From Bacteroidia bacterium (GTDB lineage: Bacteria > Bacteroidota > Bacteroidia > Bacteroidales > Paludibacteraceae): a stretch of 27,319 nucleotides of DNA. Each line of letters starts with the position of its first letter. Position 1 is the stretch's first letter. The translations under genes were made by a program, and so were the position numbers. Shown piece after piece: positions 15,281 to 22,474 of this stretch. The notes below the pieces were generated by a model. It searched no databases and had not been told where the DNA came from. It was given only the letters and a program-made list of their open reading frames with translations. The stretch lies in contig JAGKVE010000023.1 in the NCBI GenBank assembly GCA_021152555.1, positions 1 to 27,319 of the forward strand, written 5' to 3'.

Positions 15281-16107
15281 GAGGCACGCAGGGTATGAAG
15301 GGTGAAAAAATAGCGTGTTTTCCAGTATAAGAAATGTGCTATATTATGGAAAACAAGCGGGTGCCCCGTTTGGTAACTGCGCACAGCCAACTGGTATTTC
15401 TCACGCAGGTTATCCAGCCGGAAACAGTAGTGTTGTGCACCGCAGACATTATCTCCGTGCTGGCGGTAGAGGATGGTCTTTTGCGGAATAGGAAGCACCT
15501 TCCCGCCCGTACTCAATACGCGGATACCTATCCATGCGTCATGCATGAAAACATGTGCGGGGAAAGGTAGTACCGATTCGCGCGCCGCGCGGTTCATTAA
15601 CATCGCACAGCCGGTGACACTATTACAGATTGCCAGATAATAGATGTTCGTATCCAGAATCTCCGGATGAATACCTCCGTAAGACCAGAAAGAAGGTGAC
15701 AACTCGCGCAACTGTTCATCTACTACCCGGAGATCCGTATGTACCACGATCGGTATATCCGGATGTTTCGCTTCTTCCTGCTGAATAGTTTTCATACACA
15801 GGGTTATCTTGTCGGGAAACCACACATCATCCTGGTCAGCAAAAGCAAAGTAATCGGCATCTCCATGGTTCGCTAACAGATATTCAAACGAACGCATTGC
15901 CCCCAACCTGTTTGGCTCGGTTTCATCGACAAAAATCCGCCCAGGGTGAGCCTCCGCGTAGATCTTTAGAATAGCTTTCGTCCCATCTCTGGAACCGTCA
16001 TCCCGGATATAGAGCCTCCACTCGGGGTACGTCTGCGCCAAGATGGAGTCAATCTGCTCGGATAAATACCGCTCGCCGTTATATGTCGATAAGAGGATGT
16101 GGATCAT
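15277..16107 (-). CDS. Glycosyltransferase family 2
   Basis: The protein is 276 aa. Motifs are 'HILLSTYNGERYLSEQIDSI', 'IRDDGSRDGT' and 'FADQDDVWFPDKI' (DxD-type). The middle section, 'NSVTGCAMLMNRAA' with 'HDAWIGIRVLS', resembles the RgpB/WcaA-type rhamnosyl- or hexosyl-transferases. It is probably cytoplasmic and membrane-associated. It sits between the polymerase gene, which it overlaps by 1 bp, and the GT4 gene, which it overlaps by 4 bp. Confidence 0.9.
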   Translation of the reverse strand: MIHILLSTYNGERYLSEQIDSILAQTYPEWRLYIRDDGSRDGTKAILKIYAEAHPGRIFVDETEPNRLGAMRSFEYLLANHGDADYFAFADQDDVWFPDKITLCMKTIQQEEAKHPDIPIVVHTDLRVVDEQLRELSPSFWSYGGIHPEILDTNIYYLAICNSVTGCAMLMNRAARESVLPFPAHVFMHDAWIGIRVLSTGGKVLPIPQKTILYRQHGDNVCGAQHYCFRLDNLREKYQLAVRSYQTGHPLVFHNIAHFLYWKTRYFFTLHTLRAS

Positions 16108-17330
16108 CAGTTCACTTTGTTATGGGTGTCTTTCATGAAATCTTCCCGCCAATACTTAAGGGCTTTGTTCATCTGCGTTTTTTGCACATCGGAGGGGCGG
16201 TGGTCTATCAAATCGAAAACAGTGGAAGCGATATAAATATTGCTTTTCATCTGCTTGGTGTCTCGGTTGAAAGCATACGTCGCATAGGTCATATATAGTA
16301 GCAAGAGGAACGAAGCAGCCTGCTTTACCAGTGCTCCATAAGGTACTCGCTGCCCTCTGTTTTCACTTTCTTGTACGAGGCTGAAGCCATACGTAATAAC
16401 CAACGGCAAGAAGTAAGACCGCAAACGAACCAACAAATAATAATATTGGTACATAAATGCGACAAGGATCAAACCTGCTATGACGGAAAACGTAATCGCC
16501 TGCAACCGGGTTCTGTTATACTGCGTGAAATAAGCTATCACGAAAAGCGTAACCGCATAAACGATAAATACTGTTTGGATTTGCCGTCCCAAGCTCAAGT
16601 GATGCTGAATAGAATTGAGATAGGATAAAGGCAGAGGCAAATGCTGAATAAAGGTTGATGAAATCTGGGCAATAGGCAGGATAAGGGTCAAAACAAGCAC
16701 CAGCAATAGCAGCTGATAGAGCGAAGTCGTGTTTCTACGAGAAGGAACAAGCATCAACAACCCCGTCAGACTTACCACAAACAGACCCGACTTGTGAAAC
16801 AAGACCGTTAACAGCGCCATCAACACGCCAATGAAGTATTTTTTGTCTCTGAAACAGAGTATGAAAAGGATAAAACAACTGACTGCCAGGCACTGACGGT
16901 AGGTTGCAAAAATACAGTTAAAATCCAATACCACCAGAATAGCCAACGCAAAAGAGCGTTTGCGGGGTATCTGCCCGAAAAGCAGTGCAATAACTGCAAA
17001 ATAGAACAAACTGATAATAGCCGTCATCCAATAGAAGGAGATGCCTGCACTTTTCATTGCAGAGCATAGCAAGGCATATCCCAACTCGAAATTTTGAGGA
17101 ATACTATCGCTGTGGTACCATACGTATTTTGGCGAGGGACTGAGTTCATTGTAAAAATGAACATAATTCCATATATCTGCCCCATAGTAATACTTAATGG
17201 TAAAAAGGAACGTAATGGTAAATAGAGAGATATAGTATATATCCCGCTGCAAACGGGGATACCTCTCTGTCAGAAAATCCGTCAGTCCGAACAGTAGCGC
17301 AATAACTTGTATGACCGTAATCAGATTCAT
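16107..17330 (-). CDS. EpsG/Wzy-like polysaccharide polymerase
   Basis: The protein is 407 aa from the ATG at 17330. A longer frame to 17582 runs into the flippase gene in another frame and was rejected. It is a multi-pass membrane protein with about ten or more helices. Near the N-terminus is 'KYYYGADIWNYVHFY', and in the middle 'TYRQCLAVSCFILFILCF' followed by 'LLTVLFHKSGLFVVSL', the R-Q and H-K-S pattern of EpsG-family polymerases. It probably joins flipped repeat units in the periplasm. It overlaps the flippase gene by 4 bp (ATGA). Confidence 0.85.
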   Translation of the reverse strand: MNLITVIQVIALLFGLTDFLTERYPRLQRDIYYISLFTITFLFTIKYYYGADIWNYVHFYNELSPSPKYVWYHSDSIPQNFELGYALLCSAMKSAGISFYWMTAIISLFYFAVIALLFGQIPRKRSFALAILVVLDFNCIFATYRQCLAVSCFILFILCFRDKKYFIGVLMALLTVLFHKSGLFVVSLTGLLMLVPSRRNTTSLYQLLLLVLVLTLILPIAQISSTFIQHLPLPLSYLNSIQHHLSLGRQIQTVFIVYAVTLFVIAYFTQYNRTRLQAITFSVIAGLILVAFMYQYYYLLVRLRSYFLPLVITYGFSLVQESENRGQRVPYGALVKQAASFLLLLYMTYATYAFNRDTKQMKSNIYIASTVFDLIDHRPSDVQKTQMNKALKYWREDFMKDTHNKVN

Positions 17331-18568
17331 CTCTCTTTCTTTCTTCCTTTGATGAATAAGATAGACCCCGACAATACGCATTCCAACACCTCTGCAACTA
17401 CCCACGAGATACATACAGCCGCCACGCCCATCCGGGGGATAAGGAAGATATTCATTGTGATGCACACCCCCGCCAAAGTAAGACCGACCCACGGGGCGTA
17501 ACGCTGCAAACCTATGCCGTATAAGCCCTGTATGGTAAGCAGGGTGGCGGTCATTACGAGGAAGGGAATCGGTGACAGCCATCGCAGGATCTGCACAGCG
17601 GGAGTGAAATCCAAACCATAGACGATACGAATCGCCAGTGGAGCAACGAGATACGTGGCGAGTGAGACAACCGCAGCGGCGGAACCGGCATACAGCATCG
17701 CCCGTTTGAGAAAGGCTATACCGCTCTCCTTGGACTCCTCAAACCGACGGCTGATCTCGGGGAAAACGGATATACTTACCGGCAGAACAACCACCATGAT
17801 CAATGCCATGACGAGTCTTTGTGCCGCCGAGAAATAACCTACTATATTATCCGCTACGTATATGCCGAGCAGGGTCATATTCACCGTGGTATAAAGGCTG
17901 CCAAAAAGGTTGTTGAGGAAAATCGGCCAACTGGGCGAGACTACCTCGCGCAAGGTTGCACGCGTGCACACAAAACCGCCCAAACCGAAATGACGGGTGA
18001 CATAAATCAATGCGCATCCGCCCACAAGGATACTTGCTACAGAGAGCAACAACGGGTAGAGCCGGTATGCCGACGCCTCGCGGACAAGGAGCAGAACCAA
18101 AGTGGCGCCCAAAAGCTTGATGAAGAAATTAGCCCAAGCCATCTTATCCATCTGCTGTTCACCCTGCAAGTACCAAGTCGGGAATAAAACAATCCCCACA
18201 TTGATAAGGGCGGTGTAGATATATAGCACCGGGTCTGCAGTTATTCGTGGGATGAAGACCGGCAAAATAGCCAAGATGGCAAAGGAGAGAAGTAACAGAA
18301 GGGCCTTGACACTCAGAACAGCCCAGAAAATACGCCGTTTAGCCTCTCTGTCCTCGCCCGCTAATGCTATCTGCCGCGTAGCGGAGTACTCGAAACCGAA
18401 ATTGACCAGGAGCGTCAGGTAACTCACGATATTCTGGGCGTAACTGACGCTCCCGAAGAGTGTGGCGCCTAAAATGCGGCTGATAATAGGGAGCACCAGA
18501 AACGGAATCAGGTAGTTAGCTACCTGCAATACGCCCACCGAAACCATATTTTTGCATATCCGCTGCAA
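17327..18568 (-). CDS. Wzx-like oligosaccharide flippase
   Basis: The protein is 413 aa with about 12 transmembrane helices of the polysaccharide-flippase (MOP/MATE) type. The N-terminal 'NYLIPFLVLPIISRILGATL' with 'FGSVSYAQNIVSYL' is typical. It moves undecaprenyl-linked repeat units across the inner membrane. The longest frame starts with TTG at 18568, 1 nt after the glf stop. The ATG at 18547 is an alternative. It overlaps the polymerase gene by 4 bp. Confidence 0.9.
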   Translation of the reverse strand: MQRICKNMVSVGVLQVANYLIPFLVLPIISRILGATLFGSVSYAQNIVSYLTLLVNFGFEYSATRQIALAGEDREAKRRIFWAVLSVKALLLLLSFAILAILPVFIPRITADPVLYIYTALINVGIVLFPTWYLQGEQQMDKMAWANFFIKLLGATLVLLLVREASAYRLYPLLLSVASILVGGCALIYVTRHFGLGGFVCTRATLREVVSPSWPIFLNNLFGSLYTTVNMTLLGIYVADNIVGYFSAAQRLVMALIMVVVLPVSISVFPEISRRFEESKESGIAFLKRAMLYAGSAAAVVSLATYLVAPLAIRIVYGLDFTPAVQILRWLSPIPFLVMTATLLTIQGLYGIGLQRYAPWVGLTLAGVCITMNIFLIPRMGVAAVCISWVVAEVLECVLSGSILFIKGRKKER

Positions 18569-18569
18569 C

Positions 18570-19703
18570 TTATTCCTTCAATTCCTTATCCGCCAAACAG
18601 AGCGCCTGTTCGATTGTCGGCGCCATATCATAGTATTTGTATTCTGCAAGGCGGCCGCCGAAGAAGACCTTGGATTCGTTATCCGCCAAGGCCTTGTATT
18701 GCGCATAAAGAGACGCATTTTTGTTATCATTGACCGGATAATACGGTTCCATGCCGGGCTGCCATTCCGTGCTGTACTCACGGCTGATGACAGTCTTGGG
18801 ATTATCATAAACCGCTTGCCCGAAGGACTCAAAATGCTTATGCTCGATAATGCGAGTAAAAGGCGTTTCGCGGTCCGTATAATTAATGACCGCGTTGCCC
18901 TGATAATTAGGGGTGTCCTTTATCTCTGTCTCAAAACGGACGGTGCGGTATTCTAATTTTCCGAACCGGAAATCATAGAACCGGTCAATCGGCCCGGTGT
19001 AAATTATTTTGTCAGCCAGAGCGGTCAATTCGGAGCGGTGAGCAAAAAAGTCGCAGTTTGTACGCGTATCTATCCCCTCCAGCAGTTGCTCTACTAACAA
19101 GTTATATCCTCCGACAGGAATGCCTTGATAAAAATCATTAAAATAGTTATTATCATACACAAATCTGAGCGGAAGCCGGCGGATGATAAACGCTGGCAAC
19201 TCAGTACATGATCTTCCCCATTGCTTCTCGGTATAGCCCTTAATCAATTTCTCGTATATGTCTTTCCCGACCAATAACAAAGCCTGCTCTTCCAAATTCC
19301 GCGGCTCGCGGCCGTTGAGCATGCTTTTGACTTTCGACTTTTGACTTTCTACTTTCGCTATCGCCTCATCCGGCGTACGCACTCCCCACATTTGGTAGAA
19401 AGTATTCATATTAAAAGGCAGATTGTACAATTCGCCTTTATAGTTGGCAACAGGGCAATTAGTATAGCGGTTAAACGGGACAAGGGAATTTACGAAATCC
19501 CACACCGCTCTGTTTGAGGTATGAAAAATATGGGCGCCATACTTATGGACGTTTATTCCAGCTACTCTCTCACAATAGACATTTCCCCCCAAGTGCTCTC
19601 GTTTATCGATGACGAGGCATTTTTTGCCCGCCATTTTAGCTTTGAAAGCGAAGGTCGCTCCAAACAAGCCGGCACCTACTATGAGATAATCGTATTGAGA
19701 CAT
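18570..19703 (-). CDS. glf: UDP-galactopyranose mutase
   Basis: The protein is 377 aa from the ATG at 19703, where 'DYLIVGAGLFGATFAFKA' gives the FAD-binding GxGxxG. The longer frame to 19784 runs back through the promoter and was rejected. 'YGAHIFHTSNRAVWDFVN', 'GYTEKQWGRSCTELPAFIIR' and 'IPVGGYNLLVEQLL' are Glf signatures. It interconverts UDP-galactopyranose and UDP-galactofuranose with reduced FAD. It is the first gene of the operon, so the surface polymer probably contains galactofuranose. A Ser/Lys-rich stretch near residues 120-130 is encoded by heptamer repeats and looks like an insertion. Confidence 0.96.
   Translation of the reverse strand: MSQYDYLIVGAGLFGATFAFKAKMAGKKCLVIDKREHLGGNVYCERVAGINVHKYGAHIFHTSNRAVWDFVNSLVPFNRYTNCPVANYKGELYNLPFNMNTFYQMWGVRTPDEAIAKVESQKSKVKSMLNGREPRNLEEQALLLVGKDIYEKLIKGYTEKQWGRSCTELPAFIIRRLPLRFVYDNNYFNDFYQGIPVGGYNLLVEQLLEGIDTRTNCDFFAHRSELTALADKIIYTGPIDRFYDFRFGKLEYRTVRFETEIKDTPNYQGNAVINYTDRETPFTRIIEHKHFESFGQAVYDNPKTVISREYSTEWQPGMEPYYPVNDNKNASLYAQYKALADNESKVFFGGRLAEYKYYDMAPTIEQALCLADKELKE
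19322..19356. repeat. Heptamer repeats inside glf
   Basis: Five abutting 7-mers on the + strand read TGCTTTT, GACTTTC, GACTTTT, GACTTTC and TACTTTC. On the coding strand they encode about 12 residues of the sequence ESQKSKVKS. Four copies follow GACTTTC with one or two changes, so slippage or duplication is plausible. The glf frame stays open. Confidence 0.7.
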
Positions 19704-19719
19704 ACATACTAAAAGCGTG

Positions 19720-19751
19720 CAAAGGTACAACAATTTTTGCATATATGCAAA
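19720..19751 (-). promoter_or_regulatory. Promoter of the glf/polysaccharide operon
   Basis: Read on the minus strand, TTTG (19751-19748), a 20-bp spacer and TACCTTTG (19727-19720) fit the Bacteroidetes consensus exactly. The -7 box is 16 nt upstream of the glf ATG, so the leader is very short or absent. It is the only clear promoter for the seven-gene operon. Confidence 0.82.
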
Positions 19752-19773
19752 TAATTCTTTTTTTTGCACAAAA

Positions 19774-19794
19774 AAAGCGACCAAAAGTCGCTTT
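19774..19794 (-). terminator. Intrinsic terminator of rpsP
   Basis: On the minus strand AAAGCGAC (19794-19787), loop TTTTG and GTCGCTTT (19781-19774) form an 8-bp perfect stem that runs into a U-tract. It lies 67 nt after the rpsP stop and just upstream of the glf promoter, so the two units are separate. Confidence 0.85.
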
Positions 19795-19812
19795 CATTTT
19801 GATTTTCCGGTG

Positions 19813-19845
19813 TACCGGCATATCACTACGTAGCGATACCGGCAT
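19813..19845. repeat. 9-bp direct repeats flanking a palindrome
   Basis: TACCGGCAT occurs at 19813-19821 and 19837-19845, 24 bp apart. Between them ATCACTACGTAGCGAT is an imperfect palindrome centred on CTACGTAG. The element lies in the 3' untranslated region of rpsP, before its terminator. Confidence 0.55.
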
Positions 19846-19861
19846 TCCGAACGAATCTTTT

Positions 19862-20428
19862 TCAGGCCTCAGCTTCCTCAGCAGGTGCCTCTTCGCCTTT
19901 AGCCTCTGCTTCAGCGGCAGCAGCTTCCTGTGCAGCCTCTTGTGCGGCAGCAGCGAGTTCTGCAGCGGCAGCAGCACGTTTCTCTGCAATAGCAGCGGCT
20001 TTTGCCTTGTTGGTTTCAACCTCCTGCGCAAGGAGCGCCTTGGCTGCTGCAGCTTTTTTGTCTGCCTCAGCCTGCGAGATTTTACCCATTTTAGCATCCT
20101 TCTGTGCCTTCCAAGCATCGAAGCGTTTTTGTGCTTCTTCCTGGCTGAAAGCCCCTTTAGCTACACCGCCTTGCAGGTGTTTGCAGAGGAGAACGCCTTC
20201 GTTAGAAAGGATTGTGCGAACGGTGTCTGTCGGCTGTGCGCCCACATTTACCCAATAGAGAGCACGCTCAAAATTGAGGATAACTGCAGCAGGGTTGGTG
20301 TTGGGGTTGAATGAACCGATACGTTCGATGATTTTGCCGTCACGCGGCGAGCGGCTGTCTGCTACTACGATGTGGTAGAAAGCGTAGTCTTTGTGACCAT
20401 GACGAGCCAAACGAATTTTAGTTGCCAT
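19862..20428 (-). CDS. rpsP: Ribosomal protein S16 with Ala/Glu-rich tail
   Basis: The protein is 188 aa from the ATG at 20428 ('MATKIRLARHGHKDYAFYHI'). An upstream in-frame ATG at 20485 would add 19 residues that do not belong to S16. The S16 core fills residues 1-85, with 'VVADSRSPRDGKIIERIGSF' and 'ALYWVNVGAQPTDTVR'. The rest (about 100-188) is Ala/Lys then Ala/Glu rich and probably helical. Such extensions are common in Bacteroidetes S16. It is a 30S subunit protein. It has its own promoter about 150 nt upstream, heptamer repeats in the leader and a terminator downstream. Confidence 0.96.
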   Translation of the reverse strand: MATKIRLARHGHKDYAFYHIVVADSRSPRDGKIIERIGSFNPNTNPAAVILNFERALYWVNVGAQPTDTVRTILSNEGVLLCKHLQGGVAKGAFSQEEAQKRFDAWKAQKDAKMGKISQAEADKKAAAAKALLAQEVETNKAKAAAIAEKRAAAAAELAAAAQEAAQEAAAAEAEAKGEEAPAEEAEA

Positions 20429-20493
20429 TTGGTAGTTGTTTTGTGGGCTATGGATTACGCGAATCGAGCCCGGGTTAATAATCATTACGCGGA

Positions 20494-20535
20494 ACTTGGT
20501 ACTTGATACTTGATACTTGGTAATTAGTACTTGGT
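20494..20535. repeat. Heptamer repeats in the rpsP leader, six copies
   Basis: Six abutting 7-mers on the + strand read ACTTGGT, ACTTGAT, ACTTGAT, ACTTGGT, AATTAGT and ACTTGGT. They lie between the rpsP promoter and its start codon, so they would be transcribed. This is the longest and cleanest heptamer array in the window. Confidence 0.8.
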
Positions 20536-20580
20536 CCCTTTGTACATTTTCTTGGCGTGCTTTTTACGCGAAAAAGCGTA

Positions 20581-20611
20581 CAAAGGTACAACAATTTTCC
20601 GGAATGACAAA
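20581..20611 (-). promoter_or_regulatory. Promoter of rpsP
   Basis: On the minus strand TTTG (20611-20608), a 19-bp spacer and TACCTTTG (20588-20581) match the Bacteroidetes consensus exactly. The leader would be about 145 nt and include the heptamer array. Confidence 0.85.
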
Positions 20612-20642
20612 ATTTTTCTTCGTTTTTTTTGCAGTTTTTATG

Positions 20643-20720
20643 TTTTTAGCAGATTTTAGCAAATTTTTAGGCAGATTTTTAGCAAATTTTTAGCAGATTT
20701 TTTTAGTAAATTTTTAGTGA
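20643..20720. repeat. AT-rich 11-bp tandem repeats
   Basis: About seven units of the type TTTTTAGCAGA or TTTTTAGCAAA follow each other with unit lengths of 10-13 bp, mostly 11. They lie upstream of the rpsP promoter and between rpsP and the RHS region, which have no gene for about 500 bp. A-tracts every 11 bp would be expected to bend the DNA. Confidence 0.7.
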
Positions 20721-20797
20721 ACACTCTCAATATGTTTTTTCCAAGAAACGTATCTTGTACCGGAATGATATTCGCTTCATTCTTTATGCAGTCTATG

Positions 20798-20880
20798 CTA
20801 GACTATACCTAGACCATACCTAGACCTTATAAACTCTGTTTCTGCACTGTCGGTACACTGTACTCACCCTGTCATAGCCT
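20798..20880. repeat. 11-bp periodic repeats, two further families
   Basis: CTAGACTATAC, CTAGACCATAC and CTAGACCTTAT (20798-20830) are three abutting 11-mers. After a short gap CTGT recurs at 20836, 20847, 20858 and 20869, exactly every 11 bp, with varied bases between. No ORF is apparent here. The rest of 20881-20943 shows nothing I can identify. Confidence 0.75.
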
Positions 20881-20943
20881 CTCTCCGCCTGTTCAAAGAC
20901 ACACTATTTTTTTTGATATGTGCAAATATATGAAGCAATTAGT

Positions 20944-21099
20944 TTACCTTTTGCCCTTGTAAGGTGTAGGTTTTGTCTCCTCGGAGAAATGTTTGTTATT
21001 TGCCGTCTTTAACCGGTTTCGCATATCGTATGAATAAGCAGTAGTGTCTTGATTTTGATACAAACATTTGTCACAGACTATCGCCTTGGGATTGGATTG
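20944..21099 (-). pseudogene. Remnant of a third RHS core
   Basis: An open stretch of 51 codons without a convincing start codon contains 'DTTAYSYDMRNRLKTANNKH', followed by FSEE. It lines up with 'RYTYDMRNMLTETNSKHFSE' of the 788-aa RHS protein and 'DTTRYSYNMRNMLTKIAHKH' of the second cassette. The match begins at the same core position as in the second cassette and ends after about 25 residues at a TAA. It is therefore a decayed or deleted RHS cassette, 65 nt downstream of the secreted YD-like gene. Confidence 0.75.
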
Positions 21100-21115
21100 T
21101 CACAAATGGGCTTGA

Positions 21116-21901
21116 TTAGTCATAATATTCGATTACACGTTTTGTAACAACAGTACCTTCCTCCGGGTATATTCTTTCGGACTCTAACCAGTTGCCATAT
21201 TGGTCAAAATTAGAATAGAGTGTTCGCTCTGAATCTCTCCATTGCACTTCGACCAACAATCCTTGATCATTTACAAAATAGTGGTATTCCCACTTAGTCC
21301 CTTTCTTATCAGAGTGGTACTCCGTGAAATTGCCATTGGGCTGGTACTCAACCGAACAAATATCAAATCCTCCATGTAAAATATCTCTTATTTTGCTTAG
21401 TCTGCCAAGGGGATCGTATTCGTATGTATATTTTAAAGTTATATTGCGCTCTCTTTCAATGTTGGTATAATACTCAATTTTACGCCCGGATTCATCATAT
21501 ACCGTTGAGTCGGCACTAAAAAATTTTCCGTCTATATACGTTTCAGAAGTTATTATATTGCCAGTTGAATCCATCCGGCTCCGGCTATAATTCCCTTTAA
21601 TGATTTTCTTTTGACCATATTTGTACTGCATACAGATATTATCAGAATATTGATACACATATCGCAATTGAAGTTTATCATCGTCGTAGTGTAATTCTTC
21701 TTTCAGTCTACCTTGTGTATCGTACATATATATTTGGCGACGGACTTTGAAGTTGCTAAGAACATTATTGTACTTTTCGTAATTTTTAGCGACTATGATT
21801 AGTTTCACTGGCCCTTTCGCATAGTTAATTACAGTTTCATCCGCAGCATGCACGGTTGAAACACATGCCAACAATAATAACAAATTAATCAATCTTTTCA
21901 T
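21116..21901 (-). CDS. Secreted YD-repeat-like protein
   Basis: The protein is 261 aa. The N-terminal 'MKRLINLLLLLACVSTVHA' is a clear signal peptide cut before ADE. The mature part has several YD/RHS-like units: 'YMYDTQGRLKEELHYDDD', 'TVYDESGRKIEYY', 'YTYEYDPLGRLSKIRD' and 'NFDQYGNWLESERIY'. It is a beta-strand-rich repeat of the kind that forms sheets or shells. There is no RHS core or toxin tip, so it is not a complete RHS protein. It starts 10 nt after the lipoprotein gene and probably belongs to the same cassette, perhaps as a second immunity factor or accessory protein. Its function is unknown. Confidence 0.72.
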   Translation of the reverse strand: MKRLINLLLLLACVSTVHAADETVINYAKGPVKLIIVAKNYEKYNNVLSNFKVRRQIYMYDTQGRLKEELHYDDDKLQLRYVYQYSDNICMQYKYGQKKIIKGNYSRSRMDSTGNIITSETYIDGKFFSADSTVYDESGRKIEYYTNIERERNITLKYTYEYDPLGRLSKIRDILHGGFDICSVEYQPNGNFTEYHSDKKGTKWEYHYFVNDQGLLVEVQWRDSERTLYSNFDQYGNWLESERIYPEEGTVVTKRVIEYYD

Positions 21902-21911
21902 TCTTTCAATA

Positions 21912-22472
21912 CTATTGTTTCAATTTATGAAAGCTGTAATCATCGTCAGGACCTAATACTTCAAAGTACAAATATTGTAGATGAGCAGGAGGAAAGAACA
22001 CAGACTGAGTTATAGCATATATTTTAACCCAAAATGCGTCTTCTGCATTTGTGCTATTCATAAAAGAATCGCGTTCCTGTTTTGTCCCTAATAATTCTTT
22101 ATGCGGACTCATTCGAATGCTATAGTTATAGTATAGAATAGAGAATATACCAGAAATAGTATCTTCTTCTACTTTCCAATAACCGGAAAAATCCCAAGAT
22201 TCCAACAGAGAATATTTCTCCTTGAACAATTCACTACCATCCCATCTTAGAGTCGGATGTGGTTTGCCGGAATACAACATTTTATATGTAGGAATGCCAG
22301 AAACTTTGCATGTCCCATCTTCGCTTAATGAGATTCTTGCGCCTGCGCAAAAGTCTCCAGAAAAAGCCTCCCATTCTCCGATTAATTCCGTCTGATCATC
22401 CCATTTAGTATATACACATGAACAGAATATCATGCATATACAAATGTATATATAAACATACACTGTTTTCAT
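21912..22472 (-). CDS. Lipoprotein, candidate immunity protein of the second RHS cassette
   Basis: The protein is 186 aa from the ATG at 22472, 2 nt after the RHS stop. A longer frame to 22505 lies within the RHS gene and was rejected. The signal 'MKTVYVYIYICICMIFCSC' ends in a lipobox-like FCSC. 'ELIGEWEAFSGDF', 'ARISLSEDGTCKVSGIP' and 'ESWDFSGYWKVEEDTISG' suggest a lipocalin-like beta barrel, a type often found beside Bacteroidota toxins. I infer that it protects the producer against the toxin tip encoded just upstream. A membrane-anchored location implies a toxin acting in the periplasm or at the envelope. The target is unknown. Confidence 0.68.
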   Translation of the reverse strand: MKTVYVYIYICICMIFCSCVYTKWDDQTELIGEWEAFSGDFCAGARISLSEDGTCKVSGIPTYKMLYSGKPHPTLRWDGSELFKEKYSLLESWDFSGYWKVEEDTISGIFSILYYNYSIRMSPHKELLGTKQERDSFMNSTNAEDAFWVKIYAITQSVFFPPAHLQYLYFEVLGPDDDYSFHKLKQ

Positions 22473-22474
22473 TG

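Noticed and set aside
17331..17582. N-terminal extension of the polymerase gene
   Set aside because: The 84 extra residues overlap the flippase gene and are Gly/Arg-rich. The ATG at 17330 gives the normal membrane start and a 4-bp overlap.
19704..19784. N-terminal extension of glf
   Set aside because: It would cover the consensus promoter. The FAD-binding start MSQYDYLIVGAG begins at 19703.
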